A program made the position numbers and the translations under genes. Source: Procambarus clarkii (taxonomy: Eukaryota; Arthropoda; Malacostraca; Decapoda; Cambaridae). Taken from it: a stretch of 64,000 nt of DNA. Positions within the stretch are counted from its first letter, which is position 1, and the number at the start of each line of letters is the position of its first letter. Below, piece by piece: positions 29,176-40,060 of the stretch. The notes under the pieces are model-generated. The model was not told the origin of the DNA. It searched no databases and saw only the letters and a list, made by a program, of their open reading frames with translations. Location: positions 23,666,825-23,730,824 of the forward strand of contig NC_091219.1 of assembly GCF_040958095.1 (NCBI RefSeq), read 5' to 3'.

Positions 29176-29540
29176 TAATAAATATGTATAATTTTATATA
29201 ATCAAAAAAATTATATATATAATTATAAAAAAAGTATAATTTTAATCACAGAGATTAGATCTTAGTGAGATAGGAAAGATATTCATATTTTAAAGAAGGA
29301 TTTTTGAACCATCGCTCTCCCTATCGATAGAAACTAACTTTTTTTTTTGTTATTATTAACAAGCTTAGGTATACACAGTAATGTGCTGCTACCCTATTCT
29401 ATATGAAAGATTACACAGTGTATATCAAAAACTAGCTATAAGTTCATTAAATATTCCCATCTCACAGGATGGTTAGTTATACATGGAATCAGGGGATAAA
29501 ATACCAGTCTCAATAAAAAAAAAATCAACTGTGACTAACA
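29176..29540. other. AT-rich spacer, no gene seen
   Basis: Runs of AT dinucleotides at 29195-29235 and poly-T at 29339-29349. No coding or RNA feature is supported. Confidence 0.5.
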
Positions 29541-29544
29541 AGAA

Positions 29545-29735
29545 CACCACTTACGGGCTATTCATGCCCTTGCTACCTTTTGGGTGGCTTAATCCTCATC
29601 AATCAATCACAAGAAACAAGGGATACATCTCCCGTCACGCAGGGTCCAGTCGCACCTCCACAGATCTCCAGTATCATCTATTGATACTGTTAATGGTTCA
29701 AGAGGACTACCACTTACGGGCCTACCTCAAAGTAA
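29545..29735 (+). repeat. Hairpin-chain repeat, head-to-tail arrangement
   Basis: The tail half (CTTACGGGCTATTCATGCCC, TTTTGGGTGGCTTAAT, ATCAATCAATCA; 29549-29615) precedes a head half (CATCTCCCGTCACGCAGGGT, the AGTATC/GATACT hairpin, CCACTTACGGGC; 29625-29720). The order is tail then head, so two units lie next to each other. The full unit is at 40206-40352. Confidence 0.65.
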
Positions 29736-29814
29736 CAATCAGGTGAGAACATAAAATATAAGGCTGATCTATTAGCCTCCGTTAGCAAAATCCGGGTACA
29801 GCATAAGAATATCT

Positions 29815-30664
29815 TCCAATATTCCTAAGTGTATGAAGTAATTACAGAGTTCAAAGTACCTTATACCATTTGGTCTGAAGTCACTTATAACAGGGCAATC
29901 ACAGATATAGTGTTGGTGAGTATGACCCAGCTCTTGTTCACATAGTTTACAATTGGAATATTCACCATTGGGGGCTATTCAGTACCTGCAGCCACCTGCG
30001 ATACATATCGATATCCTAGCCTAATTCTGGCAATTACAATGTCACACTGTCATTGTGACACTAGTGGAAGTTTTATGCTGTCCGTTCATATAATTCTCGA
30101 TTCTAAACATGTTTACTTAGTTTAGTTCATTAATTATGCACCCCATATATCATCTTGTGGGCGGTAGTGGAAAAGGTTACAGAGGCACATAAACATGTCA
30201 TAGCTCTTTATACTCTTGCTTTCTGGCTTTTGTGTGTCAGTGACTGCTCTTCTGTCTTCCCTAATTTCCTAAAATATTGCGGCTTTGACAGAAGAGATTG
30301 GAATGCCCATATCCCACTCAACTTCAGGCTTATCACATTCAGTTTTAGCTGCCTTGTTTGTGTCATCATGCTGGACAACACCTATATGAGAAGGTATCCA
30401 TACAAATGAGACTTTGAAACTCCTACTGTTTGCAATAATAATGTTGTTTATAATGGAAGTTACAACTACAACCTTTTGAAGATCAATGCTAATTTTATCT
30501 AGATAATGTAATAAACGAAAGTTTTCTATGTCAACAGAAAGGCAGAAATATAAGCTACACTTTAAATACTTGTCATAAATATAACTGAAGTGAAAGCGAA
30601 GATATATGCATTTGATACTGTACAATTTCTTGATGGCTTGCTCTAAGAGTGTGAAGCCCTTCAC
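29815..30664 (-). pseudogene. RNase H LINE fragment, decayed
   Basis: The minus strand shows SFKVSFVWIPSHIGV (RNase H His block, about 30400-30360) and, further 3', IARIRLGYRY (about 30020) and a CPVISDFRPNGIRYFELC-like end (about 29890). This is the same order as in 25457-26146 (WIPSHVG, then IARIRLGYKY), so it is a second copy of that LINE type. Stops interrupt it. Confidence 0.65.
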
Positions 30665-30934
30665 ACCAGCCTATAAATTGTGTAATTTATTTCCATATAT
30701 GCTAATTAACCTTAAAATCTATATGTCAGAAGGAAGGAAGATGTAGACGTTAATGTGACAACATTTCAAGAAATATCTCTCTCTTTAAAGTTAAATAATA
30801 CAATCCTATCGCCGGTGTCCGGACACATGAAAGCTACTTAGGTATCAGTGGCCAGCCAGGTGGAGATCACAGGCTGTACAATACTGATAAATTATGTAAT
30901 TCGCAGAGATACGTTGATAACAGGAATTTCCTTT

Positions 30935-31007
30935 AGTACTTTCTTATATTAATACATCTTCAGAGCGAACCATTCCTTCTGAAGATGTATTAATATACGA
31001 AAGTACT
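30935..31007. repeat. Long inverted repeat, 30-bp arms, 13-nt loop
   Basis: Arm 30935-30964 (AGTACTTTCTTATATTAATA onward) is complementary to arm 30978-31007 (TCTGAAGATGTATTAATATA onward) with a single mismatch. The right arm reads CTGAAGA, then a small stem, then CGAAA, which resembles Penelope-like element ends. Such ends often hold hammerhead ribozyme motifs. A Penelope-like ORF lies 1.3 kb away. Confidence 0.8.
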
Positions 31008-31269
31008 TAGAGCATTCTATTGTGGTTTTAATATTGAACAATTATACATATACGAAACAGACAAATCTGGTGTCCGAAATAGTAAAAATATTAGTGTGCG
31101 ATGTGATCAATGTAAGGGGGATATTGGGTGTGCCTCGTATCCCCTACAACAACAAGAAGTTCGAGAGCGATGAGGCCGCCACCTACTAGCTTCAGGATGT
31201 CGTCGAATCTAAATCAACAATATACTACCGCCGCTACTTTCTCGGAAACGTAAGTACCTGCCGCTTTAC

Positions 31270-31385
31270 TTCTCTCACCCTGCCTAGCCTGGCCTGACCT
31301 GGCCTAGCCAGACCTGACCAGACCTGACCTGGCCTAGCCTTACCTAGCCTAGTCTGACCTGACCTGTCCTAGCCTTACCCAACAC
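31270..31385 (+). repeat. Degenerate pentanucleotide repeat (CCTRR type)
   Basis: About 100 bp made of 5-mers such as CCTAG, CCTGA, CCTGG and CCTTA. The period of five recalls the arthropod telomere repeat (TTAGG; reverse CCTAA), but exact CCTAA units are few. It could be an ancient interstitial telomere-like tract or an independent microsatellite. Confidence 0.6.
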
Positions 31386-31965
31386 TAATCACCACACGTG
31401 ATAGCCCAAACGAATCGCAAATAAGTACACGTAACAAGTCATATGCCCGGACACTCTTTCACCTTGGGGACTGAGTGGTAACTATTGTATAGAAGAGCCG
31501 GCTCCCTGAGAGTGGTAAGAGGGCGTGATAAGAGGCTAACGTGTGGTCTTGAATGAAGTCGATAAAGCAGACAATTTTCAAAAGGAAGGGCAGCATAACG
31601 AGCAGACAGGAATGGACAGACAGTCGGTTATCCCATAATGTGTAATACACCCCGCACAGCATGGGTGGAGTGGGGGGGGGGTGGTTGTAGCAGGGCACAG
31701 TATGGTGATGGTGCGGGTGAAGTACACACCCACTGAATTCCTGCCATCAATAATTGTTTTCATAACCATTAGAACAATGGCATCCCTCCAGCCACCATCC
31801 TGCCACTGACCCCCTCCTCTGGTCCTCCACCTCAGACAATAACCCCCCACACCCCCTCTCCCTTCCAGACATCAGCATGTCAAAATCAGTACCATAATGT
31901 GTTTAAACTATTTAAACTAAGTCATTGTGTATCTCAAGGTATCTTAATTCATTTGAAAGTGTACA
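31385..31965. other. Non-coding stretch, no gene seen
   Basis: Contains a G9 run at 31672-31680 and C-rich parts near 31800-31860. The frames 31459-31698 and 31578-31850 (minus) show no domain. Confidence 0.45.
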
Positions 31966-31969
31966 TGTG

Positions 31970-32150
31970 CATTCGTTCATATACTCGCCTAATTGTGCTT
32001 GCTGGGGTTGAGCTCTGGCTCTTTAGTTCCACCTCTCAACTGTCAATCAACAGGTGTACAGGTTTCTGAGCCTATTGGGCTCTATCATATCTACACTTGA
32101 ACCTGTGTATGGAGTCAGCCTCCACCACATCACTTACTAATGCATTCCAT
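31970..32150 (-). mobile_element. LINE 3' end (CR1-like family X)
   Basis: It matches 41625-41800: TGTGCTTGCTGGGGTTGAGCTC, CAACTGTCAATCAACAGGTG, TATTGGGCTCTATCA, and GTATGGAGTCAGCCTCCACC. The minus strand encodes the last residues of an RT C-terminus (…ADSI/SISN type) and a 3' UTR ending at the TACTCGCC motif. It is truncated within the coding end. Confidence 0.7.
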
Positions 32151-32211
32151 TAGTTATAATCATATATGATTACACATAATCATAATCATTCCATACACAT
32201 AATCATATATG

Positions 32212-32293
32212 GTATTAATTTCATCAACACAAGACAGAACAAGAGGTGGCATTAATAGGGTATTAATTTCATCAACACAAGACAGAACACGAA
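32212..32293 (+). repeat. Tandem duplication of ~48 bp
   Basis: GGTATTAATTTCATCAACAC and AAGACAGAACA occur at 32213 and again at 32261, separated by a short GAGGTGGCATTAATAG spacer. This lies just 3' of the Penelope-like ORF and could be its end region. Confidence 0.65.
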
Positions 32294-32328
32294 ACAATGG
32301 GTATTGAATAGAAGTGTTTGTAGAAAGC

Positions 32329-33120
32329 CTATTGGTCCATATTTCTTGATGCTTCTATATTGGAGCGGAGTCTTGAGGTGGGTAGAATATAGTTGTGCAA
32401 TAATTGGCTGTTGATTGCTGGTGTTGACTTCTTGATGTGTAGTGCCTCGCAAACGTCAAGCCGCCTGCTATCGCTGTATCTATCGATGATTTCTGTGTTG
32501 TTTACTAGGATTTCTCTGGCGATGGTTTGGTTGTGGGAAGAGATTATATGTTCCTTAATGGAGCCCTGTTGCTTATGCATCGTTAAACGCCTAGAAAGAG
32601 ATGTTGTCTTGCCTATATACTGGGTTTTTTGGAGCTTACAGTCCCCAAGAGGGCATTTGAAGGCATAGACGACGTTAGTCTCTTTTAAAGCGTTCTGTTT
32701 TGTGTCTGGAGAGTTTCTCATGAGTAGGCTGGCCGTTTTTCAGGTTTTATAGTAAATCGTCAGTTGTATCCTCTGATTTTTGTCTGTAGGGATAACGTTT
32801 CTATTAACAATATCTTTCAGGACCCTTTCCTCCGTTTTATGAGCTGTGGAAAAGAAGTTCCTGTAAAATAGTCTAATAGGGGGTATAGGTGTTGTGTTAG
32901 TTGTCTCTTCAGAGGTTGCATGGCTTTTCACTTTCCTTCTTATGATGTCTTCGACGAAACCATTGGAGAAGCCGTTATTGACTAGGACCTGCCTTACCCT
33001 ACAGAGTTCTTTGTCGACTTGCTTCCATTCTGAGCTGTGGCTGAGAGCACGGTTGACATATGCATTAACAACACTCCTCTTGTACCTGTCTGGGCAGTCG
33101 CTGTTGGCATTTAGGCACAT
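32329..33120 (-). pseudogene. Penelope-like element C-terminus with GIY-YIG endonuclease
   Basis: One frame runs from 33120 to 32329 with a single in-frame TGA at about 32740. The upstream part (VNRALSHSSEWKQVDKELCRV, then LVNNGFSNGF) is the Penelope RT thumb/linker region. The downstream part has NVVYAFKCPLGDC, then QYIGKTTSLSRRLTMHK, the GIY-YIG nuclease core of Penelope-like elements with YIG-type Gly and Arg. It also has SSHNQTI, equivalent to the conserved His. Penelope RTs are related to telomerase. The RT palm is missing, so it is a truncated copy. Confidence 0.85.
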
Positions 33121-33399
33121 TCCTATGTTCGTTTCCTTAGTGTTCTACACTAAGTGCAACCAAACATGCTTTAGGCTCTCACAACAAGAGGTGAGTGGTG
33201 GTGGCTCAGGTGCTCAGCCAATCAGAGCACCTAAGGAGGGAGGGCAGGAGTGAGAGGGGGGTGGTATGTGGAAGTTTGGTGACAGTTGTGTGTAGTTTGT
33301 TCATCTTCATTGTAAGTTTCATGGCTTGGTGTGCATTTCCCTAGTAAATTTAATTAGGGAAAAATTCAGGTGTTTGATTTTTTAAATCAACTTTTTAAA

Positions 33400-33535
33400 T
33401 TGCCCGAAACGCATTGCGTAATAGTGGCTTTAGGCATTGTATGTACTAGCTCTATCTATATATCAATCCATTAATGTAACATCACTTGTATGTATATACC
33501 TTACCTGAATAAACATCTGAATCTGAATCTGAAAT
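33400..33535 (+). mobile_element. LINE 3' end with conserved stem-loop tail
   Basis: Starts TGCCCGAAACGCATTGCGTA at 33404, then ATAGTGGCTTTAGGCATTGT, and ends with TACCTTACCTGAATAAACATC. It is the same 3' UTR as in the LINE at 26155-29175, in opposite orientation. Only the 3' ~130 bp are present. Confidence 0.8.
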
Positions 33536-33539
33536 GTTG

Positions 33540-34850
33540 AGTTGTTAAAGCTTCAAAGTGCATGGAGTTGGTTTGGGAGTATGGCATCCTCATGCTGTTG
33601 CGTGCTCGCGTGAGGTAGGAAAGGTGATGTAAAGTTGTGGGGTGTACATGCTTGGGACGTCCTCTCTCGGGATGGCTGGTGTTAGACCTGTGTGTTTGTC
33701 GGTTGTTGAAAAGCCGTCATCCTTTGCTGTTGTGGTATTGATTTTACATTGTTCATCTTGTAATTAATACTGTAGTGCGATATCTAGGGCTACCATTTGT
33801 AGGTTTAAAATGTCTAATACAAACAGTTGTCCAATGAGTTTTAATAGGAAATATCATCCACCAAGCACCATTGTACAATTATATTAATTGATAGTATATG
33901 GATTGTGCAGAACTGCTTAGAATGATCTTTAACACTTGGCTATATTGGTCATGTCAAATACCTGCACGGTGAATGCTCAAAGACCCTTTCTTTATTCAGT
34001 GTTGTCACATACCTCATGGGGGTATGGATAGGCAAACACTCATTCGGTTAAACTTGCCTTGTAGTACTTTCAGAGCTCAGTAATTTGGAATCTGGTTAGC
34101 ACTTTCCAAATAAATTGACCTTTAAAGTGAATTCCTATTTAGGTTTAAAACATTATACCGAATGAGAAACTCGGATTATATAGCCGAACAACAGAAATGT
34201 TGTTATTCAATTTGGTTGCCTAAGCACATTCAAGGACTACACATTACATGGCATTCCAGGATTCCTCTATACCTTGCCTTATGCTGTAAACATTGCCACA
34301 ACCCTGGGTTTTATTGATTTAAATGGCCACAGGGAGGCATACAACACTGCAGATTATGATGTCATTAGTTATCCACTGTGCTGACAAGTGGGCTGACTGA
34401 TGTTCGTTGACACCTGTATCGTGCTTCAATTTAATCGCCAGGAGATCACCCTCTCACTAGACTCGTCTGTAGGAAGTAGAGTATAGTATCTCAAATTACC
34501 TTGGATCATAAATAGCATAAGACTTGGGGGTAGGAGAGGGTTGCAGTGTTTGTCATGGCTCTCAGTTGTTCCTGGTATTAGGCAATTTAGTTCTGGAATC
34601 ATTTTTGTTGGCCAATGTTAAACTTTTTCGAAGGTAGATGTTTTTCTGAAAGGGAAGGGGGGGGGGGGGAACCTCTATGCTTGGATACAGTTATCTAAGT
34701 GAATACTTAGATTTATACAGTAGAATAACTACCTTCTTTTCCTTAGTCAAAAAGGTTGCTTGTTTATTTCTAGGGACTTGTATTTTGTTTTATTTTTAAC
34801 TGCAGCAACTTTCAGTGAATGATAGATTCTTACTGAAAGGACCTTTACTT
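33540..34850. other. Intergenic DNA without a recognised feature
   Basis: Short frames only. A G12 run lies at 34659-34670. No domain, RNA gene or clear repeat is evident. Confidence 0.5.
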
Positions 34851-34869
34851 CATTGTTGTTGCTTTATGG

Positions 34870-36330
34870 TCATCTCATTGTGTACAGGGATTCCGCGAAG
34901 CTTTTGGGGTTAGTCTTTGACACTCGTTTGTCTTGGTCAGCCCATATCTCTTGCCTCCGAGTTGAATGCTCTAAGGACCTTAACCTCCTTAAGGTTTTGT
35001 CCCATACTTCTTGGGGAGCGGATAGGCGCACGCTCCTCTATTTGCACTCCTCTCTCGTCCTGTCTAAACTCAATTATGGTTGCCCTGCATGCTCTTCTGC
35101 TTCTCCTTCTACTCTTCGCCATCTTGATGCTTTGCACCATACTGGGTTGCGTCTCAGCTCTGGTGGCTTTCGTTCGACTCCCGCCCTTAGTTTGTATGTT
35201 GACACTGGCTTTCTCTTCAGGACTGCCATGATCGCTACTGTCTTCGCTATCTTGCGCGGTCCTTCCAACATCCTCTCGCCTCTGTCGTGCATTGACTTTT
35301 CCTCCTCCTGTGGTTCCTGTTCCTCTTCATTGTCTCCCACTTTCTGTCCAGTTATCTCGCTTACAGGATTCTCTTTCTGTTCATATTTCTAATGTTTCTC
35401 CTCGTATTGTTCCTTCATTACCTCCGTGGAGAGTCCCCCTTCCCAAGTTGTGTACGTCCTTGACTTGTATTGCTAAAGCCTTTACCCCTCCTACAATTCT
35501 GAAAAGCCTCTTCCTTGAGCACTTTTCTTCGCACTCCCACTCTATTTCCATCTTCCCTGATGGGTCTAAGTCTGCGGATGGTGTGAGCTACTCTGTTGTT
35601 TTTCCTGACCGTACTTACATGTGTCGCCTCCCTTCGGAGGCTAGCGTCTTTACGGCAGAACTTTATGCTGTTCTCTATGCTCTTCGTCTCTTGCTTTCTC
35701 ATTCCTCCTTTGTGGTTGTAGTTGATTCTCGTAGTGCCCTCATGGCTCTAGGGTCCTTTAATCCTGTCCATCCGGTGGTCATTGAGATTCAACATTGGCT
35801 GTTTCTTATTTCTAGTAAATTTAAATCAGTAGAGTTTTGCTGGGTTCCCAGCCATATTGGTGTTTCAATGAGCGTGCGGATGCTGCTGCTAAGGAAGCTA
35901 TCCGTTCTTGTCCCATCTCCCGTAAAGGTATTCCTTATTCCCACTTTTATCCTGTTATTCATTCTTCCCCGTTGGCAGGGTTGTTGGTAACAAGCTGCGT
36001 ACTCTCAAACTTAGTGTGTCCCCGTGGCCTTCCTCCTACCACCGTAACCGGCGGTGGGACACTGCTTTGGCACGGCTGTGGGTTGGTCGTACCCGCTTAA
36101 CCCACGGTCACTTAATGGAGCGCCGCCCTGCTCCTTATTGTCCCTCTTACAGTTGTGTATATCCTTGTTGAATGTCCTGACTTCCAGGACGAGCGTGTGT
36201 CTTGCTTTCCGACCGTCCCTCGATAGAATTCTAGTTGAATCGGATACTTTTAATATCGTTCGCCTTATGCGTTTTTATTCTCATATTGGCATTCTTGGTG
36301 ATATTTAGTGCCCTCTGATTATTTCGCACT
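34870..36330 (+). pseudogene. I/Jockey-type LINE fragment with RNase H
   Basis: The first frame (34853-35392) reads AKLLGLVFDTRLSWSAHI, then GADRRTLLYLHSSLVLSKLNYGC, the LINE RT C-terminal block. After a frameshift near 35390, the frame 35292-35990 holds RNase H: DGSKSADGVSYS (Asp block), EASVFTAELYAVLYAL (Glu block), VVVVDSRSALMAL, and FCWVPSHIGVS (His block). A second frameshift leads to NERADAAAKEA (Asp block) at about 35870. It is a 5'-truncated, twice frameshifted copy. The sequence is T/C-rich on this strand, unlike its neighbours. Confidence 0.8.
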
Positions 36331-37435
36331 TTGATGGTGCTACATGGCCTTCCCGGTTTGGTGCCTTCTTTTGGTAATTACCTTACCTTCATTGTTGTTT
36401 CATTTTAATGTGGTAGTTGTGATATGGATTGTTCTGGCTCACGTGCAAGGTCTTGGATTTTTTTCTGTTTTATATTAAGAAATTGCCAGTCTTATTACTA
36501 TTTGTAGAGTTAAAGATCTGCATTAAGGCCTCAATATTATATTCTTTATAACATGTTATCGGCAATTTTTGTGGTTGGTAATATTTAGATTAATGTCAGT
36601 GATGTATATGACAAGGGTTAAGACCCCTTGTGGTATGACAGCATTTTTCCCCAGTCATTTCTTTAACAAATGAAAGGGTCCTCGTAACCATTCTTTTGTC
36701 CTTTCTACCATGTACCTGTTTGTTGCTTCTTGGTCTTTCATTTGGTACTTTGGCTATTAAAACAATGGCCTTTGGTAATGTTGCAATTACCATTTCTAAA
36801 AAAAATGAGCAGGTTCATTAGGCAGGGTTGGTTTTTAGCAAACGAAGTTTTACAAAAAATTCCGTTCCTTCAGGACCTTGCAGATGTTAGGTCAAACTAA
36901 TTGACTAATCTGTTTTGCCCTTTCAAACAATTCTGAAATATTTTACCTAGATTAAAACCATATCGGAAGTTTGGCAGACAAATCATTTAAGAGCTTTGAA
37001 GCATCTATACAACATGGTTTTCAGTGTCACTTTTCTAATGTTTTGTAAATTTAACAATGATCTTTGTACAAATTATGAATAAATTAACTAAAGCTTAGGT
37101 GTTGCATAGCTTTAAATTTACTTTCAAATATGAAAACTAAAATATTGACTAAAGTTTCTTCCACTTAAATATTGCAAATTAGTCTGAAATATTAGTCAGT
37201 TTATGTAAATTGAATAGGTAGTCCACTTTTACATCTTTTCAATGCATTTTCCATGCACCTATGTAACAAGTTAGAAATAGGTGTAAATTTTACCAAGTAT
37301 TTATTTTCAAAGTAAAAAAATTTCATGTTTAAACATTGCATCAATAGTAGTAAACAATAATTTCCAGCATAATTTCAGGATAAGGTATATAATGTAGTTT
37401 CATTAATATTGTTTTATTTAATAAGTTTTACATAT
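36330..37435. other. AT-rich spacer, no gene seen
   Basis: Low-complexity AT-rich sequence with no supported feature. The minus-strand frame 36596-36793 is unremarkable. Confidence 0.5.
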
Positions 37436-37623
37436 AGTATTTATAATACATCTAATATTTATTACCATTTCAGGTTGTGGGACAGATGCTCCTAGATGAA
37501 CAGAAGATCCAAAAGGCAAAGACAACTCCAGAGACAATCACCTGTAAAAGAAAAATAAACATTAAACAGGGACACTACTTTTATTATCACCAATGCCTAA
37601 TAACAAGCCCAATAAATCCTAAC

Positions 37624-37645
37624 AGCCTATCTTTCAAGATAGGCT
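37624..37645. repeat. Perfect 10-bp stem hairpin
   Basis: AGCCTATCTT at 37624-37633, a 2-nt loop, and AAGATAGGCT at 37636-37645. It lies in the putative intron of the non-coding gene, 40 bp from the longer hairpin. Confidence 0.7.
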
Positions 37646-37680
37646 CAGCAAGGCCAATCCCTTACTCTGGTTTTATTGCA

Positions 37681-37821
37681 GAGCTTGTTCCCTGAATGGG
37701 TGCATTACATCCACCACTTTAGTGCCATCAACACATTGTACATATGCTTTATTGAAAGCACTGTACAATGCATGCCAGGCACTAAAGTTTTAGATGCATC
37801 CACCCATTCAGCAAACAAGCC
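37681..37821. repeat. Long imperfect hairpin (~70-nt arms)
   Basis: Arm 37681-37750 (GCTTGTTCCCTGAATGGGTG, CACTTTAGTGCC, CATTGTACATATGCTTT) is complementary over most of its length to arm 37751-37821 (GAAAGCACTGTACAATGC, GGCACTAAAGT, CACCCATTCAGC, AACAAGC). The whole folds into a ~140-nt hairpin with short internal loops. It may be an RNA precursor hairpin or a MITE. Confidence 0.7.
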
Positions 37822-38102
37822 CTGTGAGAATTAACAATGTAACCATTGTTAAGGGTCCCTAAACCTATGCAAATCTAGTCCATCTATTAGATGGGTAGTA
37901 GAGCAAAGCTCTGAAAAAGCCAAGCCAGAGAAATCTGCAGGACTGCCTGGTCCCCTTTTATGAAATGGGGTAGGATCAGTACAAACTGCATCATCCCCTG
38001 TGGGTTGTAACAGTAGGACATAGTTACACACCTATAAATGGACTAGATAAGAGAATAAAGATTAGGTCATTGATATAGCTAAAACATCAAATTCAAACTC
38101 AC

Positions 38103-38176
38103 CCACTTTTGTAGATTTCCTTTTGCAGAGGAAAGGAGCCTCACTCCAAGCCAGTCCATGCATCAATCACTTTCAC
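38103..38176 (-). ncRNA. Candidate non-coding exon
   Basis: A 74-nt exon between GAAATATTTTTCAG and GTGAGTTTG. All frames stop (TGA). The small size and strong sites on both sides make it the best single splice signal outside the two protein genes. Confidence 0.5.
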
Positions 38177-38970
38177 CTGAAAAATATTTCAAATTAATTT
38201 CAGATTTAAAGCCAATCTTGCTTTACTTTACAAATTCAGATGGAAAATTTCTTTAAGGAATTTACCTTTCCTACATATTCTAGTAGCAGTAGTAAAGATC
38301 TAATTTAGCAATATAAATATATGGCATCAATTTGCCAAGTTGCAGTAAATGTCATGAGAAACTATCCACAACTGCACTTCAATGGCAATTTACATTTATC
38401 TTTAGCCAATGCTATATCGTTTAAGTTATTACCATTTTTTTACTTTTATGCAAATCTATTCAGATTAACCTTTACTACAACTCACCTGATTCTGTTTAAG
38501 CAACCAACAGAGGGACTTCTGGACTTTCCAAACCACATTCTGGAAAACTATATAGATTTAAAACCAATCTAAAGTAAACATAGAATATTTTTTTTACTTT
38601 CAAGGGAAAAAATACCATCACTTAGAACAAAACTTTTCCTGCCATTAACTTTGCCTCATGATTACCCTTAAGCGTTACACATTCATAGATTAAAGCTTTT
38701 TTAACAAACATTTAATGTTAACTAAACAAGATTTGTATTTCATTAAAATTATTAATAAAACACCCTCAACTATGCTGTTTAAGATCTAATACCCCACATT
38801 ACAATTTTCACAATTTCAACATACCATTCTATTCAATACATTCCTGAAAGGACTAAACTTGCAGATATGGTACCCACTAGCCTAAGCCTAGACTTCCATA
38901 CCCTAATATTTAATAGGTTTTTAGCAATTAACTTTTACCCTCTAATTCCAATGTACACAACACTACTTAC

Positions 38971-39217
38971 TGTAGATCTGCAAGTAATTTCCTGCAGCTC
39001 TTTGTTGCCAGGACCTTCCACTATTCTGATGTTAGCTGGAACATTTGTGCCAGCTGCTGGTTTGAAAGAGGCATACCATGTGCCAATTCAGGAAGCTTTC
39101 CACGTTCCTCACTGCATGTCAGCTCAGGACCTCGCTACCATGTTGGGAGGCAGTTGAAGACTAACCAATCAACATCCCAAGCTGGAGAGCAGTGCCAGCT
39201 CTGGGAGAATTTACCAC
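38971..39217 (-). ncRNA. Candidate non-coding exon
   Basis: A 247-nt exon between AAATTTTTTGCAG and GTAAGTAG. The first reading frame stops at TAG after 18 codons; the others stop at once or after 26 codons. The exon is clearly more GC-rich than its AT-rich surroundings, which supports a real exon. Confidence 0.45.
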
Positions 39218-39219
39218 CT

Positions 39220-40060
39220 GCAAAAAATTTAATATTATCTACACCATCTATCATCTTTACCTAGCCCCCAAACCTTACATTTGTCAGCATTAAACTGCAT
39301 CTGGTAGTCAACCATTTCAAAACTATATAGGGCATCGGTATTTTTTATTTGCCAATTCTGCAACTATTGCAGTCTAAACCATAATCTTGCGAATAACCGA
39401 GGTCCAAGGAGAGCTTTTAGGCACTACTTACAACACTTCTCCCAACTTAACCCCATTTATACTAATTTCCTTTGGTATAGCCATGACCTAATCAACTTCA
39501 GTCAGCACTCCCAATGATCCGAGCCCCTATCAATTTTGCGCCACTATCAAAATCTCTGCTGCAGTCAAGGTACACAAAATCACAAACCTTATCACTATTT
39601 CCTCAACTATGCAACCTAATCCATGAACATTTAGTAATAAAACTATGAGATTCATTTATCTAGTCACGTTTCTCAAAAAGAGTAAAGAAATGGCACTTGC
39701 AATGTTAGATTCTAGTAACTTTCCTCACAATAGACTAAGCTAATTGGTCACTAACTTAAGCGTTAAAGTTAACTCAAACTTTTCCTTTAAAACATACTAT
39801 ATTAGGAACTTTCCACGACCGGCCTTTACCCGACATAAGTAGGGTAAAAACGGTATATTAAATGCAGTAAAACTACGGTAAATTCAATATGATAAACTTG
39901 CATTCTTTAAGCATGGGCTGCATAATAAGTGAACTAAACTAAATGTTAAGCACCCTGGCAAACCACTTCGTTCTATTCAATTTATTTATTCACTTTGTCC
40001 GGCTAGAATTTTTAGATTAGATTAAAGGAACACCCTCCCTGGTAACGGAGGAACTAGTTA
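39220..40060. other. Intergenic DNA, no gene seen
   Basis: AT-rich with no long frames. The first exon of the candidate non-coding gene may be here but cannot be placed. Confidence 0.4.

Larger units (their letters stand above)
37440..39217 (-). ncRNA. Candidate spliced non-coding RNA gene (three 3' exons)
   Basis: On the minus strand three exons have strong splice context: 39217-38971, 38176-38103 and a terminal exon 37541 to about 37440. Acceptors are TTTTTTGCAG, ATTTTTCAG and TTTTTCTTTTACAG, and each exon opens with GTG. Donors are ACA|GTAAGT and TGG|GTGAGT. The terminal exon holds AATAAA (37463-37458). All three reading frames of the first two exons contain stops, so they cannot be internal coding exons. 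The start lies upstream, possibly near the GC-rich region 40060-40200. It could instead be the 3' UTR of an unseen gene or chance splice sites. Confidence 0.45.

Noticed and set aside
37477..37695. Plus-strand frame that looks like a coding exon after TTTCAG
   Set aside because: The minus strand has a much stronger acceptor (TTTTTCTTTTACAG) at the other edge and an AATAAA at the right place. The plus frame has no donor and runs into hairpin DNA.
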